Of a stretch of DNA of 17,835 nt, positions 1 through 7,272 are shown piece by piece. Each line of letters begins with the position of its first letter. The stretch's first letter is position 1. Source of the DNA: Planctomycetaceae bacterium (lineage in GTDB: Bacteria > Planctomycetota > Planctomycetia > Pirellulales > Thermoguttaceae); the NCBI GenBank assembly GCA_031256755.1, contig JAIRPZ010000122.1, forward strand, positions 1 to 17,835. The letters run 5' to 3'. Made by a program: the position numbers and the translations under genes. The notes under the pieces were generated by a model, which was not told where the DNA came from, ran no database searches, and saw only the letters and a program-made list of their open reading frames with translations.

Positions 1-1
1 A

Positions 2-103
2 ATAAAGGAGTTTCGGAGAGTGTTCACCCGATACGATAAACTCGATGAAACCTATAACGCTTTTATTGCACTCGCAAACATCGTCATTTATCTGAAAAAT
101 TAG
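2..103 (+). CDS. IS5-family transposase, C-terminal end (partial, enters from left edge)
   Basis: Reading from base 2 gives 33 codons and a TAG at 101-103. The peptide contains RRVFTRYDKLDETYNAF followed by a hydrophobic helix (ANIVIYLKN). This matches the usual end of IS5-group DDE transposases, where an R-x-x-x-RY-[DE]-KL-x-x-[NT] motif is followed by a short hydrophobic helix and the stop. The catalytic domain lies outside the window, so activity cannot be judged. It is convergent with the RHS fragment, whose stop begins 3 nt later, so the insertion sequence probably ends at or just after base 103. The family call rests on this short motif alone. Confidence 0.72.
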   Translation: MKEFRRVFTRYDKLDETYNAFIALANIVIYLKN

Positions 104-119
104 CGTCAACACAACCTAG
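104..119. repeat. Probable right terminal inverted repeat of the IS5-family element
   Basis: The 16 bases right after the transposase stop, cgtcaacacaacctag, resemble the GTTGACA-containing, CTAG-edged terminal repeats I recall for some IS5 (IS427-type) elements. The partner repeat at the left end of the element is outside the window, so the call cannot be verified here. If right, the stop and last codons of the convergent RHS fragment lie inside the element. Confidence 0.35.
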
Positions 120-735
120 CACTTGCTCCTCCAGATATCGCCAATGCTAAACAACAATTATCTTTGGATGGTTGTACCGTAAGCGTTCCTACGAGATCAA
201 ATCCCCAGGGAGTAGGGACATCTAATTCAAAAGTCCCCGGAGTCAATATATTTCCAAAGTTATCGGCAAGATTAAATAACCCTGCACTATCCATAAAAAT
301 CAGATTATTGTTATAAGCATACCGGTACAAATTCGTATCCTCTGCATCGAACCCAATCGGATCCTCGCTTATCCACCTTCCAACGTTTGCATCGTACCAT
401 CTGTTGATATTCCACTGCAAGCCGCTCGTACTATCCGTTAACTTGCCTGTGTATGCGAACCGCAACGTCTCCGATGAAGGATTTAACTGCTTCCCGAACG
501 CATCATAATCGTAATGCGCAATGACGTTGCCATCAGCGTCAACAACGTCGCGAACCGTATTAAGATGGTCGCTTAATGCGAAATTCTCCCCCTGTGCAAT
601 CAATTCGTCCTGATTGGTACTCCACAACAACCGCTCTTTCACCGAACCGTCTCCGTTCAGCATCAAAGCAATCTGCCAATCATCATGCACAAAGTATTCC
701 GTTTCATTTTCCGTTTTTGCTCTTAATCCAAGCAT
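106..735 (-). pseudogene. RHS-repeat core fragment, truncated at the 5' end and probably the 3' end
   Basis: The 209-residue reading frame carries the hallmark RHS-associated core: DHLNTVRDVV (56-65), HYDYDAFG (74-81), RFAYTGK (92-98), GRWISEDPIGF (119-129), NLYRYAYNNN (135-144) and the closing DSAGL (149-153). In intact RHS/YD-repeat proteins this block sits near the C-terminus of a very large secreted polypeptide, after many YD repeats, and is followed by a variable toxin-like tip. Here a TAA lies five codons upstream of the first ATG and no YD repeats precede it, so at least the N-terminal bulk is gone. The 56-residue tail after DSAGL is short and ends within the likely end of the IS5-family element. 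A functional tip is unlikely, though a silent recombination cassette is possible. The fragment is AT-richer than the genes to its right. Confidence 0.82.
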
Positions 736-1013
736 AACCCTACGATTTTACAAAAAAAAACGTTTCATTTTTCAACGCCCTGTTCGGGATTCGGTGCGTT
801 ATCCAAAACTTTTGGACAAGGACACACAGGTACCATTAGAAAAGTGTTTAACGAAGATGCGATAATTTCTAATTGAACGCATGGATATGATCTAACAGCA
901 TTGTTCTGAAATTTTATTTGGAACCCGTCTGAATATCCTTGATTATTGGTCATTTCCCAATAAGATCGAATACCATCTCTTCTTGATTCGGTTTTTCCCG
1001 AAATTTTATTGGA
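736..1013. other. Intergenic stretch without a supportable gene
   Basis: No reading frame here has recognisable family features. The longest, on the minus strand at 765-953, is 62 codons, Cys/Pro-rich at its end, and matches nothing I know. The stretch is AT-rich and contains a 15-bp palindrome, TCCAAAACTTTTGGA, at 802-816. It may be decayed sequence from the RHS/IS region. Confidence 0.5.
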
Positions 1014-1439
1014 TTATGCTGTCCGGTTATCTAACTTACTTTGACGGACATATTCCGGGGCAACCCGTCTGGTCGTTCCGACTTTTTGAATTTGTGCCTC
1101 CACATATTGTTTCTGTTCGGCAACCGTATCCGAACTCATTTGATCATTGGCAAGGATTTTTTCCATCAACTCTTTGCAGCGGTTCAGTGCCGCTTCGGTC
1201 ATTTGCCGTTCTTCCGCACTTGTCCAGAGGCGGCGTTCCGGCAGAATCCCTTTGTGTTCGGCAAGTTGCTGTTCAAGTTGCTCGAATTCGTGCCACAACC
1301 GCTCCCGCTGTCCCAAATGCCGGATAAGAAGGGTTATATTACCGCCGCGTGCCAGTTCTAACTGCTTTTCGGAAGCAAGCAAAAGCCGGCATAAAACGGC
1401 TTCTTCAAGAGAAATCAATTCAGAAAAAGTCATCGCCAA
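1014..1439 (-). CDS. FlgN/FliT-like small helical protein
   Basis: A 141-residue, mostly helical protein rich in Glu, Gln, Leu and Arg, with no signal peptide or membrane segment. The layout is a first helix with LASEKQLELARGGN, then LGQRERLWHEFEQLEQQL, a central W-containing turn and a final long helix to about residue 120. This is the pattern of planctomycetal proteins annotated as FlgN/FliT-type flagellar export chaperones, which hold hook-filament junction or filament-cap subunits in the cytoplasm. I rely on pattern and length, so the function is tentative. The start is chosen as TTG at 1439 because GGAGG sits 6 nt upstream; the ATG at 1433 would have 12 nt spacing. A strong promoter lies at 1476-1504. 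The only other motility-related gene in the window is the chemoreceptor at 13945. Confidence 0.6.
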   Translation of the reverse strand: MAMTFSELISLEEAVLCRLLLASEKQLELARGGNITLLIRHLGQRERLWHEFEQLEQQLAEHKGILPERRLWTSAEERQMTEAALNRCKELMEKILANDQMSSDTVAEQKQYVEAQIQKVGTTRRVAPEYVRQSKLDNRTA

Positions 1440-1475
1440 GTATCGCCTCCGTTGCCGAATCCGGCTTCGTCCGGC

Positions 1476-1504
1476 ATTCTATGGATAATGTCCGGTATTG
1501 TCAA
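1476..1504 (-). promoter_or_regulatory. Sigma70-type promoter for the FlgN-like gene
   Basis: On the minus strand TTGACA (1504-1499), a 17-nt spacer and TAGAAT (1481-1476) match the consensus 6/6 and 5/6. The predicted start near 1469 gives a leader of about 30 nt to the TTG start at 1439. Confidence 0.6.
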
Positions 1505-1631
1505 GGTTATTTCGGACAAATTCGGCGGCAAGGACTGACCGCCGTCCTCATTCTGTGTTTTTCGTTTCCCTGATTATCAATTCTCCATATCAATTTTCAA
1601 TGAAAAAAATGCACGCAACAGGAGCATTCTC

Positions 1632-1659
1632 TTGAGAATTGCCGGCAAAAGACGATAAT
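1632..1659 (+). promoter_or_regulatory. Promoter for the type II NADH dehydrogenase gene, overlapping a palindrome
   Basis: TTGAGA (1632-1637), a 16-nt spacer and GATAAT (1654-1659) match consensus 5/6 and 5/6. The -35 hexamer is embedded in an inverted repeat, ATTCTC-TT-GAGAAT (1626-1639), which could be an operator. The leader would be about 37 nt. The ATG at 1704 has no clear Shine-Dalgarno sequence. Confidence 0.5.
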
Positions 1660-1703
1660 CGGAAGTATCCCGCTCCAAGTGCTGTACTTTCACTGCTGTA
1701 TTT

Positions 1704-3002
1704 ATGCCAAACAACCGTTATAAAGTTGCTGTCATCGGTGCCGGTTTTGCCGGTCTCTCCGCCGCTAAAGAACTAAGCAAATACGATGAATTCGAGATTT
1801 GCCTCATCGACCGGAATAATTATCACACGTTCCTGCCGCTGCTTTATCAAGTGGCTGCCGCCGAACTCGAATCAGAGGACATTACCAGCCCGCTGCGGGG
1901 ACATTTTCGTAAAAACCGCCGCGTTGCCGTTATGCATTGCCGCGTTGCCGAAATTGATCATGCAAACAAAACTTTGCACACCGACGGTCCCGACATCCGG
2001 TACGACTATCTCATTATGTCCATGGGCAGCACAACCGAATTTTTCGGCACGCCCGGTGCCGAAAAATTCGCTTTCACCCTGAAATCGCTGGAAGATGCGG
2101 TCCGGCTGCGGAGTCATATCTTGTCCTGTTTCGAGCAGGCATCGCTCTATTCCGATGCGCATCCGACCATTTATCCTAATGTTTCCGGTCAGGACAAAAC
2201 CGATCGGCAAAGTGCGCTGAAACATATCATCATTATCGGCGGCGGTCCCAACGGAGCGGAGTTTGCCGGCGCATTAAGCGAACTGGTTCGGACTTCGATC
2301 TATCGGGATTTTCCCGAATTCGACCGAAACAGCGTGCAGATCACACTTCTCGAAGCCGCTCCGAACCTGCTTGCCGGTTTCCCGCCGCTATTAGCCGGAT
2401 ATGTCCGGGAACGCCTCGAAAAAATGGATGTCACGGTCAAACTGAACGCCGCCGTGACGGAAATCCGAAAGGACGGTGCCGTTTTGAAAGACGGAACGTT
2501 TTTGCCTTCGGAAACCGTTGTCTGGACGGCGGGTGTCCGGGCAACGGATTTAGCCGCCGAAACCGGTTTCGCTGCCGGAAAATCAGGACGTATCCATGTT
2601 CTGCCGACTCTGCAAATAGCCAATCGTGCGGAGATTTTCGTTGCCGGCGACTTATCGCTGCCGGAAGGAGAAACCGTCCCGCCGATGGTCGCCCCCAACG
2701 CCATTCAGCAAGGAATTCACGCCGCACGAAATTTAGTCCGGCTGGTACGCAAACAGGAATTGCAGCCGTTTGTGTATCACGATAAAGGATCCATGGCTGT
2801 GGTCGGACGCGGGGCAGCGGCAGTGCGGATCGGCACAAGAACACTTACCGGAACAATTGCATGGCTGGTGTGGCTGGCTGTTCATCTGACCTATCTTGTC
2901 GGATTTCACAACCGCCTGATGGTGATGTTTAATTGGGCGTGGGATTATTTCGTTGCCGAACGCAGCGTCCGTCTTATTTTCCGGTCGTGGAAAGAACGGT
3001 GA
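1704..3002 (+). CDS. ndh: Type II NADH:quinone oxidoreductase (NDH-2)
   Basis: A 432-residue single-subunit flavoprotein that oxidises NADH and reduces membrane quinone without pumping protons. The FAD-binding Rossmann motif GAGFAG is at residues 12-17 of VAVIGAGFAGLSAAKEL. The NAD(H)-binding motif GGGPNG is at 179-184. The conserved FAD-contacting segment FVAGDLS has G315-D316. The C-terminal part (about 380-417) is hydrophobic and aromatic, ending in HNRLMVMFNWAWDYF, the usual membrane-association helix of NDH-2. Length is typical (about 400-450). The linker around 145-172 is somewhat extended. A plant/bacterial NDH-2 rather than a ferredoxin reductase or sulfide:quinone reductase is favoured because of the C-terminal helix and the NYHTFLPLLYQVA motif (residues 39-51). 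It is monocistronic: promoter upstream, convergent pnp terminator just downstream. Confidence 0.92.
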   Translation: MPNNRYKVAVIGAGFAGLSAAKELSKYDEFEICLIDRNNYHTFLPLLYQVAAAELESEDITSPLRGHFRKNRRVAVMHCRVAEIDHANKTLHTDGPDIRYDYLIMSMGSTTEFFGTPGAEKFAFTLKSLEDAVRLRSHILSCFEQASLYSDAHPTIYPNVSGQDKTDRQSALKHIIIIGGGPNGAEFAGALSELVRTSIYRDFPEFDRNSVQITLLEAAPNLLAGFPPLLAGYVRERLEKMDVTVKLNAAVTEIRKDGAVLKDGTFLPSETVVWTAGVRATDLAAETGFAAGKSGRIHVLPTLQIANRAEIFVAGDLSLPEGETVPPMVAPNAIQQGIHAARNLVRLVRKQELQPFVYHDKGSMAVVGRGAAAVRIGTRTLTGTIAWLVWLAVHLTYLVGFHNRLMVMFNWAWDYFVAERSVRLIFRSWKER

Positions 3003-3028
3003 ACGAGTCAAACACACAAACAAAACAC

Positions 3029-3054
3029 AAAAAAACCGCCGGAACTACCGGCGG
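3029..3054 (-). terminator. Rho-independent terminator of the rpsO-pnp operon
   Basis: On the minus strand a 7-bp GC stem (CCGCCGG / CCGGCGG, loop of 5) is followed directly by seven T. It lies 29 nt past the pnp stop and also separates pnp from the convergent ndh end. Confidence 0.9.
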
Positions 3055-3082
3055 CGAAACTGGTGAAACAGTTCCGGTGCGG

Positions 3083-5260
3083 CTACTCTTCCGGTTCGGC
3101 GTTTTTCTGGTCCCGCAAAGCCGCTTTACGGCTTAACTTGATCCGGTTCTGTTCGTCAATGGCAATCACTTTCACCGGAAAACGGTCACCTATTTTGAAA
3201 TGTTTAGCGACATTTTCCACGTAATCTTCTGCCAGTTCGCTCACATGACACAAGCCGTCACGTCCCGGCAGCACCTCCACGAACACTCCGAATTCCTTAA
3301 TGCTCGTGACCTGCCCTTCATAAATCTTGCCGACTTCGACTGAACCTGTCAGCCGAGTGACTTCGTCCAACGCAGCCTGTCCGCACTTGCCGTCCGTTGC
3401 GGCAATGGTTACCGTCCCGTCATTGTCGATTTCGATCAATGCACCCGTCCGATCCTGAATCGACCGAATCGTTTTGCCGCCCGGTCCGATCAGCATGCCG
3501 ATCTTGTCAGGATCAATTTTCGTTTTCAGCAACCGCGGTGCAAACGAAGAAATTTCCTTTGCCGGTCTCGGTACTGCCGAAAGCATCTTTTTCAGGATTT
3601 GAATCCGTGCCTCGCGGGATTGCGCCAGCGTTGCTTTGATCATTTCCATCGTGATACCGTCAATTTTCAGATCGAGTTGGATTCCGGTAATGCCGTTTTG
3701 CGTACCGGCAATTTTGAAATCCATGTCGCCGAAGTGATCTTCGTCTCCCATAATGTCGGTGAGAAGAACCCATTTGTCGTTGGTTTCCCTGACCAAACCG
3801 ACCGAAATGCCCGCCACGGGATTGGTGATCGGCACTCCCGCGGCCATCAATCCGAGCGTTGCACCGCAGACAGTCGCCATCGAACTCGAACCGTTGGATT
3901 CCAAGATGTCCGAAACAACCCGGATCGTGTACGGAAACTTGTCGGGACCCGGTATGACCGGATTGACGCTCCGTTCCGCCAACGCCCCGTGACCGTATTC
4001 TCTTCGACCGGGACCCCGAATCGGCTTGCATTCGCCGACCGAAAAACTGGGGAAATTATAATCGAGCATGAATTTTTTCGAGTATTCATCGAAAAGACCG
4101 TCCACCCGTTGTTCGTCGCGCTGTGTTCCGAGCGTAACTGTAATCAATGCCTGCGTTTCGCCTCGCTGAAACAACGATGAACCATGGACGCGGGGCAAAA
4201 CGTTGACCCGGCATTCAATGTTGCGAATATCTTTCGTTCCGCGGCCGTCGGGACGGGTGCCGGACAAAATCTGATCCCGCACTATCCGCTCTTCGAGTTC
4301 GTGCCAAGCAATGTCGAACAAGTCCGCCGTCCATGGATTTTCTTCAGCCGGCGGATCAAGTTCGGACGCTTCGTCCTTCGCTGCCGAAGAAATTGCGGCG
4401 GAATTCGGAGAGACCGCTGCGGGGAAAAACGCCGCTCTTGCGGTATTTTTCAGAGCCGAACACGCTTCAGCCCGATCCAATTTGCCGCTCGTCCGCTTTG
4501 CCTGCCAAAAAGCGTCGTAGTATTTTTCCTTCAAAGCGTTGTAAAGGGCTTCGACAGGCGGTTCGGTATAGGTCATCCGCACCGGATTGACTTGGGCGAT
4601 CAATTCGAGTTGGAGATTGACAATTTCCCGGATGTATCCATGTGCGGCGGCAAGGGCTTCGAGCATCAAGTCCTCCGGCAATTCCCGTGCGAATCCTTCG
4701 ATCATCAGGATATTGTCCTGATTACCGGAAACGATGAGGTCGAGTTCGCTTTCTTCGAGGTCTTCCATTGTCGGAAACGGCACGAATTTGCCGTGCAGAA
4801 AACCGAGCCGGACCGATGCCAGCGGACCGTTGAAAGGGAGCGGCGAGATCGACACGGCGGCGGCGGAACCATTCATTGCCAGCACGTCGGGATCGACCGT
4901 TTTGTCCGAGGAGAGCGTGAAGGATTGGACTTGAACTTCATTGAAAAAGCCCTTGGGAAAAAGCGGTCTCATCGGACGGTCAATGAGACGGGAGGTGAGA
5001 ACTTCTTTGAGAGCGGGTTTTCCTTCCCGTTTGATGAATCCGCCGGGAAACTTGCCGGCAGCGGCGGAACGTTCCCGGTAATCGCAGGTGAGCGGGAAAA
5101 AGTCAGTGCCGGGACGGCTGGGTCCGGTCGTGGCGGCACAGAGAACGATAGTATCATTGTAGCCGATAAGAACACTTCCGGCGGCTTGTTTTGCGAGTTC
5201 GCCGGTTTCCATCCAAAGTGTTCCGGCTCCGATTTGTTTTTCAACCCTGATTTTAGGCAT
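3083..5260 (-). CDS. pnp: Polyribonucleotide nucleotidyltransferase (PNPase)
   Basis: A 725-residue phosphorolytic 3'-5' exoribonuclease of cytoplasmic RNA turnover. Order: RNase PH domain 1 (about 1-145, with FFPLTCDYRERSAAAGKFPGGF), helical linker, RNase PH domain 2 (about 325-560), KH domain (about 565-635, GPGGKTIRSIQ near residue 592) and S1 domain (about 644-712, VGKIYEGQV, KEFGVFVEV). The catalytic segment DIMGDEDHFGDMDFK begins at D502. By alignment with E. coli D486, D492 and K494, the metal/catalytic residues are D508, D514 and K516, all present. The length is close to the E. coli enzyme (711). An Ala/Ser/Pro-rich, low-complexity insertion lies at about 275-312 between the helical linker and the second core. 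The start at 5260 is the first residue of the conserved MPKIRVEKQIG; no Shine-Dalgarno is evident. It follows rpsO by 176 nt in the classical order. Confidence 0.97.
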   Translation of the reverse strand: MPKIRVEKQIGAGTLWMETGELAKQAAGSVLIGYNDTIVLCAATTGPSRPGTDFFPLTCDYRERSAAAGKFPGGFIKREGKPALKEVLTSRLIDRPMRPLFPKGFFNEVQVQSFTLSSDKTVDPDVLAMNGSAAAVSISPLPFNGPLASVRLGFLHGKFVPFPTMEDLEESELDLIVSGNQDNILMIEGFARELPEDLMLEALAAAHGYIREIVNLQLELIAQVNPVRMTYTEPPVEALYNALKEKYYDAFWQAKRTSGKLDRAEACSALKNTARAAFFPAAVSPNSAAISSAAKDEASELDPPAEENPWTADLFDIAWHELEERIVRDQILSGTRPDGRGTKDIRNIECRVNVLPRVHGSSLFQRGETQALITVTLGTQRDEQRVDGLFDEYSKKFMLDYNFPSFSVGECKPIRGPGRREYGHGALAERSVNPVIPGPDKFPYTIRVVSDILESNGSSSMATVCGATLGLMAAGVPITNPVAGISVGLVRETNDKWVLLTDIMGDEDHFGDMDFKIAGTQNGITGIQLDLKIDGITMEMIKATLAQSREARIQILKKMLSAVPRPAKEISSFAPRLLKTKIDPDKIGMLIGPGGKTIRSIQDRTGALIEIDNDGTVTIAATDGKCGQAALDEVTRLTGSVEVGKIYEGQVTSIKEFGVFVEVLPGRDGLCHVSELAEDYVENVAKHFKIGDRFPVKVIAIDEQNRIKLSRKAALRDQKNAEPEE

Positions 5261-5365
5261 AATGTTTAAGTAAGTTTGAACGTGTTTACGTTGTTGTTGA
5301 GGAGATGTAAAGGATCATTGAGAACGGAAAACAGACAATTGAAAAAGGGTTTGACTCCGTCCCGG

Positions 5366-5394
5366 CGTGTTCTGCCGGCAGCCGGCGAAACACG
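5366..5394 (-). promoter_or_regulatory. Stable hairpin in the rpsO-pnp intergenic leader
   Basis: In the minus-strand RNA an imperfect 13-position stem (outer CGUGUUU, inner GCCGG/CCGGC, one C-A mismatch, one G-U) closes on a 3-nt loop. It starts 43 nt after the rpsO stop and ends about 106 nt before the pnp ATG, and no U-tract follows, so it is not an ordinary terminator. In E. coli a hairpin at this place is cut by RNase III and underlies PNPase autoregulation. Similarity of role here is inferred from position only. Confidence 0.5.
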
Positions 5395-5436
5395 AAACGG
5401 AAACGGTTTTCAAATTCCCCGCAGCCGGTTTGAACG

Positions 5437-5709
5437 CTACTTTCGGATACCGAGTGCCTGAATGACATCGACATACCGCTGGGGTTCCCGGCTTTTGAGG
5501 TAGTCGAGAAGCCGGCGGCGGCGGCTGACCATCATCATGAGACCCCGCTGGCTGGAATGATCTTTCTTGTTCACTTTGAGGTGTTCCGTCAAGAGGTTGA
5601 TTTTTTTGGTGAGGACGGCAATTTGGACTTCGGAAGAACCTGTATCGCTTTCGGAACGCTTATACTTTCCGATGAGTTCCTGCTTTTCTTCTTTGGTGAT
5701 CAGTGTCAT
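5437..5709 (-). CDS. rpsO: 30S ribosomal protein S15
   Basis: The 90-residue product has the family length (89 in E. coli) and motifs: SDTGSSEVQIAVLT (21-34), INLLTEHLK (37-45), the 16S rRNA-contacting KDHSSQRGL (49-57) and RRRRLLDYLK. S15 is a primary 16S rRNA-binding protein that nucleates the small-subunit platform. The ATG at 5709 begins the conserved MTLITKEEKQELI and is preceded by a purine-rich run rather than a perfect Shine-Dalgarno. It heads the operon with pnp and is divergent from the TPR/alpha-CTD gene across 153 nt. E. coli S15 represses its own translation through its leader; I see no specific equivalent structure here. Confidence 0.97.
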   Translation of the reverse strand: MTLITKEEKQELIGKYKRSESDTGSSEVQIAVLTKKINLLTEHLKVNKKDHSSQRGLMMMVSRRRRLLDYLKSREPQRYVDVIQALGIRK

Positions 5710-5751
5710 TTTTCGTTTTTTCTTTTCTCTTTACGCTGTCAATGGGCGGAC

Positions 5752-5779
5752 ATTATATCACCTTATCCCGTAAAAACAA
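5752..5779 (-). promoter_or_regulatory. Promoter of the rpsO-pnp operon
   Basis: On the minus strand TTGTTT (5779-5774), a 16-nt spacer and a perfect TATAAT (5757-5752). The predicted leader to the rpsO ATG is about 36 nt. Confidence 0.6.
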
Positions 5780-5808
5780 GCGGGGGGAGCAAAGCCGCAA
5801 AATACCCC

Positions 5809-5836
5809 TTGCCGAATTTGTAAAAAGTTGTACAAT
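5809..5836 (+). promoter_or_regulatory. Promoter for the TPR/alpha-CTD gene
   Basis: TTGCCG (5809-5814), a 16-nt spacer and TACAAT (5831-5836) match consensus 3/6 and 5/6. The leader to the ATG at 5863 would be only about 20 nt. It is back to back with the rpsO promoter, their -35 regions about 30 nt apart. Confidence 0.4.
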
Positions 5837-5862
5837 GACGGCATTATTGTTTTTGTTTAGCA

Positions 5863-7209
5863 ATGACCGCAATGGCAGCAATCGAAGATTTTGACGTTAA
5901 ACAAACCGTTTTACTTGACGGTTCTTTTGGTCCGAAGGAAATGAACCGTTTGGTCTCGGTTTTGAGCGAAGATGCATCGCAGATGGACGCTCTTCGGGAT
6001 GCCGCCGGCGAACTGGGAGCCGAAGAATCAAAAGGGACGTTAAGTCACGCCGGACGGGTTCGGCTCGGTGCCGCCTATTATCTGCTCGGACAGTACGAAG
6101 AAGCCGTAAAATGCCTGAAAAAAGGGGACGGCGGAGCGTTGCCGCTCTACTACACAGCCAAATCCCTCTTTGCTATGGGACACTATGACGAAGCCGCCAA
6201 GAATTTTGATGCAGCCCAAAAAAGCGGGTACAGTGCGGACGAATGTACTCTTGGACGCGCCGAGGTTTACCGTTGTCAGAACAAATTTGAAGAATGTCTG
6301 AAACAGTTGGACGACCTGCACGGTGCCGTGGAACAAACCGCCGAGTATCTCTATCAGCGCGGGGCTGTTCTTTCACAAACGCTGTACGGCGAAGAGCGGG
6401 AGCAAGTGTGGGCGTACTATGAGCGGGCGGAACGTGCCGACAAAAATCATCCCGGTGCGCTTTTCGGTCTGGCACTGGAAAATGAGCGGGCGGGAAATGA
6501 TGAGGAAGCCCTTAAATTGTATGAGCGGGCGGTTACCCGGTTTCCTGCTTATACGGGAGCCCTTGTCAATCTCGGCTTGCTGTACGAGGATCGGGGGCAG
6601 TATGACAACGCCGTGAAATGTTATCAGCGGGTTGTCGATGCGCAGCCGGAAAACCTGCGGGTACGGCTTTTTCTGCTGGACGCAAAAGCATCCAGCGAAA
6701 TGCGGCTTGATGAAGAGACGCAGCGGAGAAAAGACCGCATGAATCAAATTCTGAACCTGCCGGTATCTGATTTTGAATTGTCCGTCCGAAGCCGGAATTG
6801 TCTCAAAACGATGGGAATTATGACCCTTGCCGATTTATGCACCCGCACGGAACAGGATTTGCTCGCCAGTAAAAATTTCGGCGAGACCAGTTTGGTGGAG
6901 ATTCGGGAAATGCTGACTCTGAAAGGGTTGAGTATGGGAATGTTTGCGCCGGAAAAACCGGTTCCCGACGTTGTGGACATTGCGACATTGCCGCCGGAAA
7001 TGCAGGCAACGCTGGAAAGACCCGCCACGGATTTGAATTTGTCTGTCCGGGCAAGAAAATGTCTCAACCGCTTAAACATTCAGACCATCGGCGAGTTGGT
7101 GCGGCATACAGCGGACGAAATGCTGGAATGTAAAAATTTCGGTGTCACGAGTTTGAACGAGATTCGGGAAAAACTGGTTCCTTTCGGTATCAAACTCCGC
7201 GGCGAATAA
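5863..7209 (+). CDS. TPR protein with two C-terminal RNA polymerase alpha-CTD-like domains
   Basis: The 448-residue product has TPR-type helical repeats at about 60-290 (for example YYLLGQYEEAVKCLKKG, YERAVTRFPAYTGALVNLG, YEDRGQYDNAVKCYQRVV). Two modules resembling the C-terminal domain of RNA polymerase alpha follow, at about 295-357 and 383-447. Both keep the alpha-CTD pattern L-x-L-S-V-R...CL...NFG-x-TSL-x-EIRE-x-L. Against E. coli alpha-CTD, R265, N268, G296 and S299 correspond to R309, N312, G340 and S343 in the first module. In the second, R396, G427 and S430 are kept but N268 becomes K399; K298 is T in both. R265, G296 and S299 are residues that contact UP-element minor groove, so DNA binding is plausible. 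There is no RpoA N-terminal domain, so it is not RpoA. Proteins of this build are known to me from Planctomycetota as uncharacterised. The start could also be the ATG at 5872. No signal peptide. Confidence 0.9.
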   Translation: MTAMAAIEDFDVKQTVLLDGSFGPKEMNRLVSVLSEDASQMDALRDAAGELGAEESKGTLSHAGRVRLGAAYYLLGQYEEAVKCLKKGDGGALPLYYTAKSLFAMGHYDEAAKNFDAAQKSGYSADECTLGRAEVYRCQNKFEECLKQLDDLHGAVEQTAEYLYQRGAVLSQTLYGEEREQVWAYYERAERADKNHPGALFGLALENERAGNDEEALKLYERAVTRFPAYTGALVNLGLLYEDRGQYDNAVKCYQRVVDAQPENLRVRLFLLDAKASSEMRLDEETQRRKDRMNQILNLPVSDFELSVRSRNCLKTMGIMTLADLCTRTEQDLLASKNFGETSLVEIREMLTLKGLSMGMFAPEKPVPDVVDIATLPPEMQATLERPATDLNLSVRARKCLNRLNIQTIGELVRHTADEMLECKNFGVTSLNEIREKLVPFGIKLRGE

Positions 7210-7272
7210 TGTTTTGACGGCAGGCGGTGCGGCAAAGCAAAGAAACTGGAAAGAAAAACGGAGATCAGCAGG

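Noticed and set aside
765..953. 62-codon minus-strand ORF between the RHS fragment and the FlgN-like gene
   Set aside because: No start signal, no family resemblance, and it sits in decayed-looking sequence.
4184..5269. 361-codon open frame on the plus strand opposite pnp
   Set aside because: Fully antisense to an unmistakable PNPase; sequence lacks any domain signature.
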